This document shows positions 34,027-43,270 of a DNA stretch of 64,000 nucleotides, piece by piece. Every line of letters begins with the position of its first letter. The stretch's first letter is position 1. The notes beneath the pieces are model-generated. The model was given only the letters and a program-made list of their open reading frames with translations, did no database searches and was not told where the DNA came from. A program made the translations under genes and the position numbers. The DNA comes from WVXP01 sp964348095 (GTDB taxonomy: Bacteria; Desulfobacterota; BSN033; WVXP01): contig CAYGBK010000083.1 of NCBI GenBank assembly GCA_964348095.1, forward strand, positions 1 to 64,000. The letters run 5' to 3'.

Positions 34027-35832
34027 CTATCGACTACCCCGACTCGGACCTCCTCCGTAATTTGCCTCACCAGGGGACACGATCACATCGACCAGTTGTT
34101 TCTTTCTCAAATCTAACAGTCCCTTGTCGGTCAGTCTCAAGAAGGGAAGACCGGTGAAGGCCAATGTCTGTATGGTCAAATAAGGTCTTTGCAGACTGGA
34201 CCCAAGGGTTTTGCAGGCGTTCTCTATCTCATCGATTCTGTCTGCAATAACATCCATGGGAAGATCTGAGATCACGCCCCCAATGGGCAGTCCGAGTTCT
34301 GCCAGGACGCATTCGCCATCGGTCACAACAACCCCACCCCCAATCTCCCTGAGGTGGTTTACGGCCAGCGCGATATCCCAATCAGAGACTCCTAAGGCCA
34401 AAACATTGTATGTGTCCCACACAAGGCTTGTTGCGACCGCCCCCATCTTCAATCCAATTCCATTAACGAATCCCACACTCCTTTTCAGAACCTCACTCGT
34501 CTTATTGATCACCGTCATTTTAAGAATATCGCGGTTGGGATCGGATGTGATATTCCCATTCACAGTCCCTACCTCCTCGATGATACCGTCCGTTATCGTC
34601 TCACTCAAAGCACGAACGATGTTGACCCTCACCTTAGAACCCGAGGCTGGCACATGGAAGTCTGTCATGTGAACTGGCGGTATTCGGATAGACTTACAGA
34701 ACCGGGGTGAATACGGAGCGGTGCCCGGATTCTTTTTGAGAATCCCTCCCTGGGCAACAATTTCGCCCCCGACGATTACCCAGGCACAATTGAAATCTTT
34801 GAGGTCTTCTACAACAAGGATATCGGCCAGTTTCCCCGGAGAAATACCTCCCAAATCTTTTAACCCATAGCGCTCCGCAGCGTTGATCGATGCCATCTGG
34901 ACAGTCCTAACAGGATCAAATCCCAGGGATACCGCCTTTTTCACCACGGCGTTCATGAGACCCTCACGAACCATCATCCGGGGAGACATAGTGTCGCTAA
35001 CCAGACTTAGCCGCCGGAAATCAATGGCGTCATCCTTGATGGCGCCCATGGCCTCCAGGTCATGTCGGATAAAACCCTCCCGGATCATAACATGCATTCC
35101 CAACCTAAGCTTTTCTAAGACTTCCTCGGACGTAACGCTTTCATGGCATGACGTCGTCCCTGCAGCGGCGTATGCCCTTAGCTTAGGGCCTTTGGCTCCG
35201 GCTGCGTGGCCATCCAACACTTTTGATTGGTGAAGAGCTTCGGCGTACTGGCTGAGAACTCTTCTGTCCTTCTCCAAAACGCGGGTCCAATAGGTCTCGC
35301 CAACCCCCACGACGTAATCACTCCTCAGCAGCTTCCGAAAATTCTCGTAATCGAAATCCCGGCTACTTTCGAACTCTGGATAGGGAGGAACGAGTGGCGG
35401 TGCGACAAAATAGAATCTCATGGGTTGACATAAGGCATCCCGGATAAACCACTTCATTCCCTCCACGCCGAGGGCATTGGTGATAGTAGATACCTCGGTG
35501 ATTACAGTCGTTGTGCCTCTCGGTAATACCCATCGAGCAAACTCTGAGCAGCGACTAACGCTATCCACGTGGTTGTGACCATCTATCAGACCCGGAACAA
35601 TGTACCGACCCTTGGTATCAATTACGCAGGTATCGTCCCCGATCATTGTCTGGGGGTCTTCTCCCACATAAGCAATCCGTTTTCCCTTGATACCCACGGA
35701 TTGATGATCAAGGATTTCGCCGGTGAACACGCAGATGAGTTTGCCATTCTTTACAACCAAGTCAGCCGGCTCGTTGCCCATGGCAACATCGATCAAGTTT
35801 TCAATTTCCCTTACTGTCGTCCCAGCGTCCAT
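34027..35832 (-). CDS. adenine-deaminase-like amidohydrolase, divergent paralogue
   Basis: About 601 residues from ATG 35832, which has a perfect AGGAGG nine bases upstream; the frame itself opens at 35871. The fold is that of adenine deaminase (ADLVVKNGKLICVFTGEI, VPGLIDGHNHVDS, GVGETYW, DGHAAGAKGPKL, SDTMSP), but key positions differ from the copy at 949-2682. The metal motif is HNHVDS rather than HxHxES, and the C-terminal signature HDSHN is replaced by WDTYN. An adenine substrate is doubtful; a related purine or other cyclic amide/amidine is possible. No operon partners. Confidence 0.75.
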   Translation of the reverse strand: MDAGTTVREIENLIDVAMGNEPADLVVKNGKLICVFTGEILDHQSVGIKGKRIAYVGEDPQTMIGDDTCVIDTKGRYIVPGLIDGHNHVDSVSRCSEFARWVLPRGTTTVITEVSTITNALGVEGMKWFIRDALCQPMRFYFVAPPLVPPYPEFESSRDFDYENFRKLLRSDYVVGVGETYWTRVLEKDRRVLSQYAEALHQSKVLDGHAAGAKGPKLRAYAAAGTTSCHESVTSEEVLEKLRLGMHVMIREGFIRHDLEAMGAIKDDAIDFRRLSLVSDTMSPRMMVREGLMNAVVKKAVSLGFDPVRTVQMASINAAERYGLKDLGGISPGKLADILVVEDLKDFNCAWVIVGGEIVAQGGILKKNPGTAPYSPRFCKSIRIPPVHMTDFHVPASGSKVRVNIVRALSETITDGIIEEVGTVNGNITSDPNRDILKMTVINKTSEVLKRSVGFVNGIGLKMGAVATSLVWDTYNVLALGVSDWDIALAVNHLREIGGGVVVTDGECVLAELGLPIGGVISDLPMDVIADRIDEIENACKTLGSSLQRPYLTIQTLAFTGLPFLRLTDKGLLDLRKKQLVDVIVSPGEANYGGGPSRGSR

Positions 35833-35904
35833 CTTTGTAATCCTCCTAGTTGGCCGAAAACAACGTACCATCGCCCTGATCCAATTACAAGAAAAGGAGC
35901 ATCG

Positions 35905-35963
35905 AAGGACCTCCCTCGGTTTTGTCGACGCTCATGTCCCTGAGGGGCGTTTCTAGAGGAATG
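35905..35963 (+). repeat. dispersed repeat family R3, copy 2
   Basis: Core CTCGGTTTTGTCGACGCTCA then TGTCCCTGAGGGGCGTTT. See copies at 5794 and 57804. Confidence 0.65.
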
Positions 35964-36051
35964 GACTCAGCATTCCCGGGGCCGTTCGAAAATCCCCTCT
36001 TTCGGCTTTTGTAAGATGAAAGCGGACTTCCATAAAAGCACCAGTTTCTCT

Positions 36052-36315
36052 CGCCCCCTCTCCCCCACTCAAATCTGCGGGGGAGAACTCGAGCTCTAGA
36101 GTTCGCAGAGTGAGACAAACTGATGGACCAGGCTTTTGGCCTAATTTTTTGAGAGGAAAAATTAGGCCAAGTGAATTCCTCTGGATTGGCCTCTCACCAA
36201 GCCAGAGGAAGTTCTCTCTGAGGCTCCGTGTGCTCTGTGAGAAATCTTGGAGACGTTTACTGTGCTAGAGTATTTTTGGCGAAAAAATCTTGATTTGAGT
36301 TCAGAGCTTCCTTTT
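36052..36315 (-). repeat. long structured repeat R1, copy B (inverted)
   Basis: Reverse complement of copy A (5940-6207), about 95% identical by eye. The internal hairpins are kept. Its right end lies about 100 bases before a 5'-truncated anti-sigma factor gene. Confidence 0.85.
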
Positions 36316-36416
36316 CCGCTTCCTGGTGAAATACTCTGGAAATGAGTTTGGAATGAGTGGGTATGAAGGAATTCGGGCAAGAGAGCGAGAGGAAATAAGG
36401 AGATCATAATCAGGAA

Positions 36417-36647
36417 GTGATTCTGAACTTCAACATTCTCGAGAAAGCTCTCGAAATCAAAATTCAGGATTTTGGGGACAAGGTGGATCCCCGTGTTCTA
36501 CAAAGTCCGAGCACCCCTCACATCACTCCGGGAGGCCTTGGACTGTCTCTAATACGGTCCGTAATGGACGAGATTGAATTCCGTTTGCCGACTCCAGTCG
36601 GAAACACCTGCCGCTTGATAAAGCATAGGAGGAGCGAGGAGGACTGA
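36417..36647 (+). pseudogene. C-terminal remnant of an RsbW-like anti-sigma HATPase
   Basis: 76 residues from a GTG. Only the end of a GHKL anti-sigma kinase is present: KALEIKIQDFGDKVDP (the D-x-G box) and HITPGGLGLSLIRSVMDEIEF (the G-rich lid). The first 55-60 residues with the N box that binds ATP-magnesium are missing, and no frame upstream supplies them; repeat copy B ends about 100 bases before. The stop shares one base with the STAS start that follows. Unlikely to bind ATP. Confidence 0.75.
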
Positions 36648-36976
36648 TGAGAGTCAGGAGCATCCCAGACGATGGGGCCATTATAGTCGTGGTGGAAGGT
36701 GAGGTGGATCTCTACTCATCTCCCAAGCTTCGAGGGGAAATCATACGGTGGGCAAAGAAAAAGGCTTCCTCCATGATCGTCGATCTCGGGGCGGTCACGT
36801 ACATGGACAGTTCCGGGATCGCCACGTTGGTCGAAGGACTTCAACTTACAAAGAAGTACGGGGGGAAACTCAAGATCGCTCGTCCCGATCCCTCGATTCA
36901 GAGAGTATTGAAGTTTGCCCATCTCGATAAGATCTTCTACATTTTCAATAGTGTAGAGGAAGCGAGAGCAGAATAA
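36647..36976 (+). CDS. STAS-domain anti-sigma factor antagonist
   Basis: 109 residues, a complete STAS domain: VVVEGEVDLYSSPKLRGEI and TYMDSSGIATLVEGLQ with the phosphorylatable serine. Belongs to a family of anti-anti-sigma factors often placed before an MlaE-type permease. Its ATG overlaps the stop of the truncated anti-sigma gene by one base. With that kinase broken, its partner may be encoded elsewhere, for instance the receiver-HATPase protein at 24 kb. Confidence 0.88.
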   Translation: MRVRSIPDDGAIIVVVEGEVDLYSSPKLRGEIIRWAKKKASSMIVDLGAVTYMDSSGIATLVEGLQLTKKYGGKLKIARPDPSIQRVLKFAHLDKIFYIFNSVEEARAE

Positions 36977-37113
36977 TGATTGATAGGTTTATCGGAAACT
37001 TGGGTCAGAAAGCGCTCTCCGGAATGACCAACGTGAACCGTGCTTCGGCCCTGATCAATGAAACGATCTATTGGCTCTTGGTCGGCCGTGGTCAAAGATC
37101 AGCAAAAGGCTGA
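36976..37113 (+). pseudogene. possible N-terminal remnant of an MlaE-type permease
   Basis: A 45-residue frame starting one base inside the STAS stop (TAATGA), so translation is coupled. The sequence IDRFIGNLGQKALSGM resembles the start of MlaE/YrbE lipid-transport permeases, which often follow STAS genes, but it stops before any membrane segment. Downstream bases contain no continuation that I can read. Tentative. Confidence 0.4.
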
Positions 37114-37545
37114 TAGGAAAAGTACCGAGGCTCTGGTTCAAGCCGTGAGCGTTGCTCTGGGACAATGTATCGTCCAGATTGTTCATCAGGTGAAACAGAC
37201 GACGGCGTCGCATCATCTCATTCAGTAAAGAACGATTCGACGGGTCAGGCCTGAGTGACTTCTTATCCCACCCCATGGCGAAAGGAATTCGTATCAGCAC
37301 ATGTGACGTGACAATCTATGATTAAACAGAAACCGACGACATGTTGCCTACGACTCAGGAGCGCCATTCAGAAATCAAGCCACTGTTAGCGTCCCCGACG
37401 GCACGGAGGATCTGTGAAGGACAATGTGGAAAGAGGGGTTAAACTTTCTTCCTCGCTGAATTCAGCTGGACAAGGGGAATATCCCCGTATCGCCCCTCTT
37501 AAGGTCCTCTCGAATGGAGTTCGGAACACTAAAAGGCAGGATTCG
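37114..37545. other. gene-free stretch
   Basis: No supported gene; may be further debris of the permease gene. Confidence 0.4.
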
Positions 37546-37749
37546 TCATGAAACCATCACCATGCCAAACCGATCCGTCTCTTGCGCCTGCATATACCTG
37601 AGAAGTTCAGATCTCAAGACCTTCCAACCCTTTCCAACCTTACGTGCCCTGATTTGATCGTTGCGGATGAGTTTTAGGAATGTGGGCCTTGAAATCCTAA
37701 GATAGGTGCATGCCTCCGCGGTTGTGAGCACCTCGTCTCGTTCTTTCAC
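37546..37749 (-). CDS. small helix-turn-helix protein, excisionase/MerR-like
   Basis: 67 residues from a GTG with AAGGGGGA upstream (the frame itself opens at 37833). VLTTAEACTYLRISRPTFLKLIRNDQIRARKVGKGWKVLRSELLRYM is a standard HTH_17/excisionase-family DNA-binding domain with winged ending. Such genes are found both as phage/plasmid excisionases and as small regulators. No integrase or attachment site is visible nearby, so a mobile-element origin is only a possibility. Confidence 0.75.
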   Translation of the reverse strand: MKERDEVLTTAEACTYLRISRPTFLKLIRNDQIRARKVGKGWKVLRSELLRYMQAQETDRFGMVMVS

Positions 37750-38327
37750 TAAGATTCCCCCTTTTCTCGATTTCTGTGTCCAAAAAAAGGACAGGCCATC
37801 CAATTCTGATGGAGAGCCGTTCAATCGATTCAACCAACGCTCTCCAGCAACCTGGCTGAGCCCTGAATAGGTCTCGTGGCTTTCCGTCTCACTCTATCGA
37901 GTGATTTGGCTTTTCGAAGACGGCGTTTTTCAGAGCTGATGCGAACCTTATGCCAAGCCACTGAAGCAAAAAATACTTAGTATAATTAACCACCTAACTC
38001 AAGTTTTTCGACTCGCCTCTTGGATCGTCTATGAAAGGAATTCATAGAAGATACCAAATATCGACAGTCAAAAGCTGACAATGATCCCAGTGGAGTCTGA
38101 CTCCCTGAATCGTTTTTCACGGTGTCTCTAGCGGATTCGGTGGAACTTTGATGAGTTTTCGGTTGATTTTTAGATTTTGACTGCTAGAATTGATAGAATT
38201 GGAAGTCTAAAAGGGCGTGCCGTTATTCCGGCAGGCAGTCGGGTCTCAAAAAACTATTCTCCATTCTATCAGGGGGCATTGATCCCTGATGACATTCTCG
38301 CAGTGACTCGATGAAGGAGGTTTGACC
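37750..38327. other. gene-free stretch
   Basis: Noncoding by eye. A TATAAT is present near 37980 but without a good -35. AAGGAGG at 38314-38320 belongs to the next gene. Confidence 0.45.
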
Positions 38328-38612
38328 ATGATGAAGAGGATCCTGTTTACAGTCGTGATTCTTGCCTTGATTCTTCCGTCGACGGGATTTGCGTCAGAGG
38401 AGGAGGCTCTTGCCGAGCTCGCCATGAGACCGCTGGGATTCGCGAGCTTTGTAGTTGGGTCTGCCATCTTCGTCGTAACCCTTCCGGTTTCCATCGTAGC
38501 TGGGGGCACGGATAACATGGCCGAGGTCCTCGTGAAAAGGCCTTACCGTTTCACATTTCAAAGGGATATGGCTCAAGGTTTGGAATATTCTGAGCCAAAT
38601 CCCGATTGGTAA
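38328..38612 (+). CDS. small exported or membrane protein, 94 residues
   Basis: ATG at 38328 with AAGGAGG seven bases upstream. A signal peptide (RILFTVVILALILPSTGFAS) is followed by a second hydrophobic segment (GFASFVVGSAIFVVTLPVSIVAGG) and a short soluble tail with KRPYRFTFQRDM. This layout, with the phrase RPLG-x-A-x-x-VGS-x-F-V-x-x-LP, is seen in uncharacterised small proteins of Deltaproteobacteria. Function unknown. Confidence 0.75.
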   Translation: MMKRILFTVVILALILPSTGFASEEEALAELAMRPLGFASFVVGSAIFVVTLPVSIVAGGTDNMAEVLVKRPYRFTFQRDMAQGLEYSEPNPDW

Positions 38613-38969
38613 CAAACATTAAAGTCCCTTTCACCCTCTCCCTAAGCAGTCCCTTACAGATCTCAGAAAGATAGCAGGGTCTGCCCAAGACTCTAGGAAC
38701 TAGGGGATACCCCATCTCCAGCTTGGGGCGCCTTTTCCTAAGAATCAGAATGAGGCCGAGAAATGTGTTGCTGAAAACCTCAGCTACACCGTCGATCTGT
38801 AAGAAACCTCTTTCAGTCCGAGTAAAGCCTTGACACGAACAAGCCAAAAAGCTGCAGCTGGCCGCATACTGTTTGAGAAATCCATCAATTCCCGACACAT
38901 CTCAGAACGAAACCCATTGACCCTAGACCCAGTGAATAGTTAAATGATGAAGACCCCTGTGAGGCAGAA
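38613..38969. other. gene-free stretch with a promoter
   Basis: No supported gene; the promoter at 38917-38945 serves the SpoIID-like gene. Confidence 0.45.
38917..38945 (+). promoter_or_regulatory. candidate sigma-70 promoter
   Basis: TTGACC (38917-38922), 17-base spacer, TTAAAT (38940-38945), about 25 bases before the ATG at 38970. Confidence 0.45.
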
Positions 38970-40319
38970 ATGGGAAAGGAACCAATAATCTCAGTACGAC
39001 TTATGGTCACAGCCCCCCCCTTCGAGTTCCGTCTAGATGGCACGTTTGAGGGGAATGACAGGGTGAGTCTCTTCTCCGGGAAATTCACAGTTCGGTTGGA
39101 TGGGGATAGGATCTCTCTGCTAAATGAAAATGGCACCGTGCTGCTCACGGGCCGCACTCTGAATCTTCTCCCCAAGCAAGCAGGGGAATCGTTCTTCTGT
39201 ATCAAGAATGTACCCGTGGGAACTGGCTTCCACTGGGAGGGGTGGCACGATTTAACGTTCCCAGGGGAGTTCCATTTCAGATCTCGCGATGGGAGAAAAC
39301 TGGAGGTAATCAACAGACTTCGCTTAGAGACTTACCTTCCAAATGTTATCGGTTCAGAGATGAGCGGAACAGCCCCTTTTGAATTCCTGAAGGCTCATTC
39401 CGTTATTTCCAGGAGCTGGGCTATGAGGGAGATTGAACGGAAAACCCGAGAACCTTTGGCCCGATCCTCGACCGCCGAACCGTCGGGTGAGGAAACAATA
39501 ATTCGGTGGACCGGCCCGGAGATCCACAACGGTTTCGACGTGTGCGCTGATGATCACTGCCAACGATACCGTGGATTCCATGAGGAAACGGCTGTAACCC
39601 TTGAGCGGGCTGTCCAAGAGACTCGCGGTCAGGTGCTCACCTATGGGGATGAACTCTGCGATACGCGATATAGCAAATGCTGTGGAGGAATGACCGAAAA
39701 TTTCAGCACAGCGTGGGAGGATAGGAATATCCCATACCTGAGAGCCGTACCTGATAGCGACCGGACTATTACAGGGTTTCAATTTCCACTTTCCGAGGAG
39801 AAAAACGCTCACGCATGGATCACTGGCGTTCCGCAAACAAACTGCAGCACGAGAGACCAAGAATTAGTCGAGTCGGTTCTTTCACCGTTGGACAGTGAGA
39901 CGACCGACTTCTACCGATGGCGGGTTGCTTATTCTCAGGAAGAGATCTCCAAGATTATCACCGAAAAAACCGGGAGAGACCCGGGATCGATTCGCGATCT
40001 CATACCCCTTGAGCGAGGTGCATCGGGCCGAGTCATTCGCCTGCGAATCTTAGGAACGGCACGAACCTTTGTTGTTGGAAAGGAGCTTGAAATACGTCGC
40101 GTCCTCTCCCCCACGCATCTTTACAGTTCGGCCTTTGTCATCAGACGAAAACCCGGCGAGGGCGGACTCCCTCGCGCTTTTGAACTTCTGGGAGCCGGAT
40201 GGGGCCACGGCGTCGGATTATGTCAGGTAGGGGCAGCTGTCATGACCGCCGGCGGCAGAACCTCCGGGGAAATCCTCCAGCATTATTTTCCGGACACGAT
40301 TCTGACAAAGGTCTATTGA
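38970..40319 (+). CDS. SpoIID/LytB-domain protein
   Basis: 449 residues. The C-terminal two-thirds is a SpoIID domain: LRLETYLPNVIGSEMSG, FLKAHSVISRSWAM, RYSKCCGGMTENFSTAWE, and the ending GAGWGHGVGLCQVGAAVMTAGG. In sporulators SpoIID is a lytic transglycosylase acting on denuded glycan; in Gram-negatives relatives are wall-remodelling enzymes. No signal peptide is visible at the chosen ATG, which is odd for a wall enzyme, and no upstream extension gives one. The N-terminal third (about 1-110) is beta-rich and unassigned. Confidence 0.85.
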   Translation: MGKEPIISVRLMVTAPPFEFRLDGTFEGNDRVSLFSGKFTVRLDGDRISLLNENGTVLLTGRTLNLLPKQAGESFFCIKNVPVGTGFHWEGWHDLTFPGEFHFRSRDGRKLEVINRLRLETYLPNVIGSEMSGTAPFEFLKAHSVISRSWAMREIERKTREPLARSSTAEPSGEETIIRWTGPEIHNGFDVCADDHCQRYRGFHEETAVTLERAVQETRGQVLTYGDELCDTRYSKCCGGMTENFSTAWEDRNIPYLRAVPDSDRTITGFQFPLSEEKNAHAWITGVPQTNCSTRDQELVESVLSPLDSETTDFYRWRVAYSQEEISKIITEKTGRDPGSIRDLIPLERGASGRVIRLRILGTARTFVVGKELEIRRVLSPTHLYSSAFVIRRKPGEGGLPRAFELLGAGWGHGVGLCQVGAAVMTAGGRTSGEILQHYFPDTILTKVY

Positions 40320-40707
40320 CGTCCTGAGCTTCGTTGAAAATCGTCTCGCCATATGCTAGATTTTTCCAGGCAATCCCAGATTCCGCGAGATTCATAATTT
40401 TTGTGAATGGTGAGCAGACACCCTCCACAGAGTTCAGATCCTGAGATTCTCCATCTCCCGGTTGGTCCCATGCCGATCGGGCAAAAAAAGATCAGTCCGT
40501 GGGGCATCATGACGAAAAACTGGGGGCCAGGAACTGGCAATTCAAAGATCTCTCTGCATGATCTATCTGTGCGGACAACGGCGAAGGTATCCTTGATGGT
40601 CAAAAGACATCTCCCGATGAAAAATACTCTCTTCTCCGTATCTGTCACGCCAGACCTTCTTCAGGCCCGGCATCGATTGCAAATCCATTATTGCTAAGGA
40701 ATGGGTA
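40320..40707. other. gene-free stretch
   Basis: Short frames on both strands look unlike proteins. It contains CCGATCGGGCAAAAAAAG near 40470-40487. Confidence 0.45.
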
Positions 40708-43260
40708 TTGAATCAAAGGCTCTATCACATTCTCCCCTTAGTAAACAGTCCGGCCCGGTACATGGGCGGGGAAAAGAACGCTGTCACGAAACCGCCTGAT
40801 CGTGTCAGGCTTAGGGTCGCCCTCGCTTTTCCCGATGTTTACGAGGTGGCCATGTCCCATTTGGGACTGGAGATTCTCTACAACATACTCAATCAAAGAG
40901 AGGACATCGCCGGCGAACGCGTTTTTGCACCATGGCATGACTTAGAGCGCCACATGCGAGCGGGAGGAATACCTCTTGTCTCCCTTGAGTCGTCTCGTCC
41001 GCTTCGAGAATTCGATCTACTGGGTTTTTCACTTCAGTATGAGTTGAGCTTTACCAACATTCTGAACATGCTTGATCTCGCTGGAATTCCACTTTATTCC
41101 CGTAATAGGGATGAAGAGTTCCCTTTGATCATCGCCGGGGGACCCAGTACAACCAATCCTGAACCGATAGCTGAATTTTTCGATGCTTTTGTGATCGGAG
41201 ACGGTGAGGAAGCCATCCTCGAGATATGTGACCGTATGATTGAGGGAAAGCAGAAAGGGCGATCAAAAAGGGCCCTTCTGGAAGACCTCACCCACATAGA
41301 GGGCGTATACGTCCCCTCATTTTTTCAGGTGACGATCCGGCGAGATGGAACGATTAAGAAAATCACCCCACTCGTCGCCGGGTACACCCACGTGAGGAAA
41401 AGGATTCTAAAAGATATTGATAGTGTACCGTACCCCGTCACACCCATCGTACCATGGCTCAAGACGGTCCATGACCGGCTCAGTGTGGAGATCGCCCGTG
41501 GATGCCCACGGGGTTGTCGATTCTGCCATGCAGGCTTCATCTATCGTCCCTATCGCGAAAGAAGACCGGACAGAGTTGAAGATCTAATCAAAAGCTCTTT
41601 AATGAGCACGGGCTATGACGAGGTCTCCTTCCTCTCTTTGAGCTGTGGAGATTACAGTTGCATCGAGCAACTGCTCACAAGAATCATGGACTGTTGTCAA
41701 GGGGACCATGTGGCTGTAGCCTTTCCTTCCATGCGGGTTGAAACGCTGACCCCGGAAATGGCCCACCAAATCAAACGGGTTCGAAAAACCGGATTTACTC
41801 TGGCACCAGAGGCGGCCACGGCACGCCTACGAAAGGTAATCAACAAGGAAATGGATGAAGAGATTCTCCTTCAGGTGGCCAAAACCCTTTACGAAAAGGG
41901 GTGGAACCTAATCAAGCTGTACTTCATGATTGGTCTTCCCACGGAAACAGATGAGGATGTAAATGAGATAGTTCGTCTGGCGAGAAAGGTCCTCGACCAG
42001 GGGAAAGGAGGGGGTCGACCGCCCCGTTTGAACGTGAGTGTGTCCACCTTTGTCCCCAAACCGCACACGCCTTTTCAGTGGGAGGCTCAACTGACGGTGG
42101 AGGCGACCACTCTGAAACAGAAGATGGTGCAAAGGGGACTTAAGACGAATAGGGTCAGATTCAAATCGCATAACGCGAAGATGAGTTTCTTGGAGGGGGT
42201 TTTTTCTCGAGGGGACAGGCGATTGTCTCGAGTTATTCACGACGCCTTTACAATGGGGTGCCGATTCGATGGGTGGACCGAGTCCTTTCAGTGGGAACTG
42301 TGGTGCAGAGCCTTCGAAAAAAATGGTATTGATATGGCTTCCTACACCCGGGAACGATCATCTTCCGAGATTCTTCCCTGGAACCACATCCAATGCAGCG
42401 TTAGTGAAAAATTTCTGAAGCGGGAGCGGGAGCGATCAATACAGGCAACCGTCACCGATCCCTGTCGAGAGGGTTGCACAGCCTGTGGCGTATGTGATCA
42501 TGAGAATCTCGCCTTGGCTTCGTGGAAAATGAAAGATGGTCCCCCACGCTCACTCAGACAGACCGATACTCGGGGGGAGGAACCAGTAAAACTCCTGCTG
42601 GAATTTCAAAAAGTGGGGCCCGCCAGGCTCTTAGGTCACCTCGATATGGCGAGGGCCTTTCATCGAGCCGCGAGGCGCGCAGGTGTCCCCCTCAGATACT
42701 CTCAAGGCTTTCATCCGGCTCCACGAATCAGCTTTGAGAGAGCCTTGGCCTTAGGTATGGAGAGTTTCAATGAACAGATGACATGGGAGCTTGAACGGCC
42801 TGTATATGAGACCAGGCTTCGAAAGATAGTAAATAGGGAGTTGCCTCCCGGTCTCCGCATCACACAGGTCTTTCGCTCTTCTGCAAGGCAGGGTCTTGAG
42901 CACGTGAGTCAAAAAAGGAATCACTACCTCGTCGCTTTCCCTGAAGGTCAACCCCAGGGCCTTGAGTCGCGGATTCGAAAATTCCTTACGAGTGGAGAGT
43001 GGGTTATTCCTCGAGATAGAAGGGACGGGCAGTATGACGTCCGCCCCCATATCGAAACAATATTCACCGTAGACCGATTCACCCTTGATCAGTCCATCCT
43101 GAATGCCTGGTCTGAACTAGACAACAACAGAACAGGATTTGTCAAAGTCGTCTTGCGAAAAAGCGAAGCAACTGGAGTTCGAGTTGACAAAGCCCTTGGC
43201 TCAATTCTATCACTCTCAAAAGAACACACAAGTCAAATAAGGATTCTACAACTCGACTAG
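40708..43260 (+). CDS. TIGR03960-type radical SAM protein fused to DUF2344 domain
   Basis: 850 residues; TTG start with AAGGA seven bases upstream. Residues about 1-590: B12-binding-like and radical SAM domains, with the cluster motif RGCPRGCRFCHAGFIYRP. Residues about 630-845: a DUF2344/TIGR03936 domain (LLEFQKVGPARLLGHLDMARAFHRAARRAGVPLRYSQGFHPAPRISF). The fused form is the usual one in many anaerobes. A cysteine cluster CREGCTACGVC joins the two. The role is unknown, perhaps RNA modification given the constant neighbourhood with RNase G and L21. It is the first gene of that block; rng starts 10 bases on. Confidence 0.88.
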   Translation: MNQRLYHILPLVNSPARYMGGEKNAVTKPPDRVRLRVALAFPDVYEVAMSHLGLEILYNILNQREDIAGERVFAPWHDLERHMRAGGIPLVSLESSRPLREFDLLGFSLQYELSFTNILNMLDLAGIPLYSRNRDEEFPLIIAGGPSTTNPEPIAEFFDAFVIGDGEEAILEICDRMIEGKQKGRSKRALLEDLTHIEGVYVPSFFQVTIRRDGTIKKITPLVAGYTHVRKRILKDIDSVPYPVTPIVPWLKTVHDRLSVEIARGCPRGCRFCHAGFIYRPYRERRPDRVEDLIKSSLMSTGYDEVSFLSLSCGDYSCIEQLLTRIMDCCQGDHVAVAFPSMRVETLTPEMAHQIKRVRKTGFTLAPEAATARLRKVINKEMDEEILLQVAKTLYEKGWNLIKLYFMIGLPTETDEDVNEIVRLARKVLDQGKGGGRPPRLNVSVSTFVPKPHTPFQWEAQLTVEATTLKQKMVQRGLKTNRVRFKSHNAKMSFLEGVFSRGDRRLSRVIHDAFTMGCRFDGWTESFQWELWCRAFEKNGIDMASYTRERSSSEILPWNHIQCSVSEKFLKRERERSIQATVTDPCREGCTACGVCDHENLALASWKMKDGPPRSLRQTDTRGEEPVKLLLEFQKVGPARLLGHLDMARAFHRAARRAGVPLRYSQGFHPAPRISFERALALGMESFNEQMTWELERPVYETRLRKIVNRELPPGLRITQVFRSSARQGLEHVSQKRNHYLVAFPEGQPQGLESRIRKFLTSGEWVIPRDRRDGQYDVRPHIETIFTVDRFTLDQSILNAWSELDNNRTGFVKVVLRKSEATGVRVDKALGSILSLSKEHTSQIRILQLD

Positions 43261-43270
43261 GTGCGCTTCT

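Larger units (their letters stand above)
35833..36416. other. gene-free stretch with repeats
   Basis: Holds R3 copy 2 (35905-35963) and R1 copy B (36052-36315). The rest shows no gene. Confidence 0.65.

Noticed and set aside
37546..37749. Excisionase-like gene as a sign of a prophage or integrative element
   Set aside because: No integrase, phage genes, tRNA or attachment repeats nearby; small HTH_17 proteins also occur as ordinary regulators.
38551..38898. Minus-strand frame of 115 residues
   Set aside because: Overlaps a well-supported small gene, has no ribosome-binding site and no recognisable motif.
40313..40697. Opposed frames of about 100 residues between spoIID-like and radical SAM genes
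   Set aside because: Composition looks random on both strands; no start signals.
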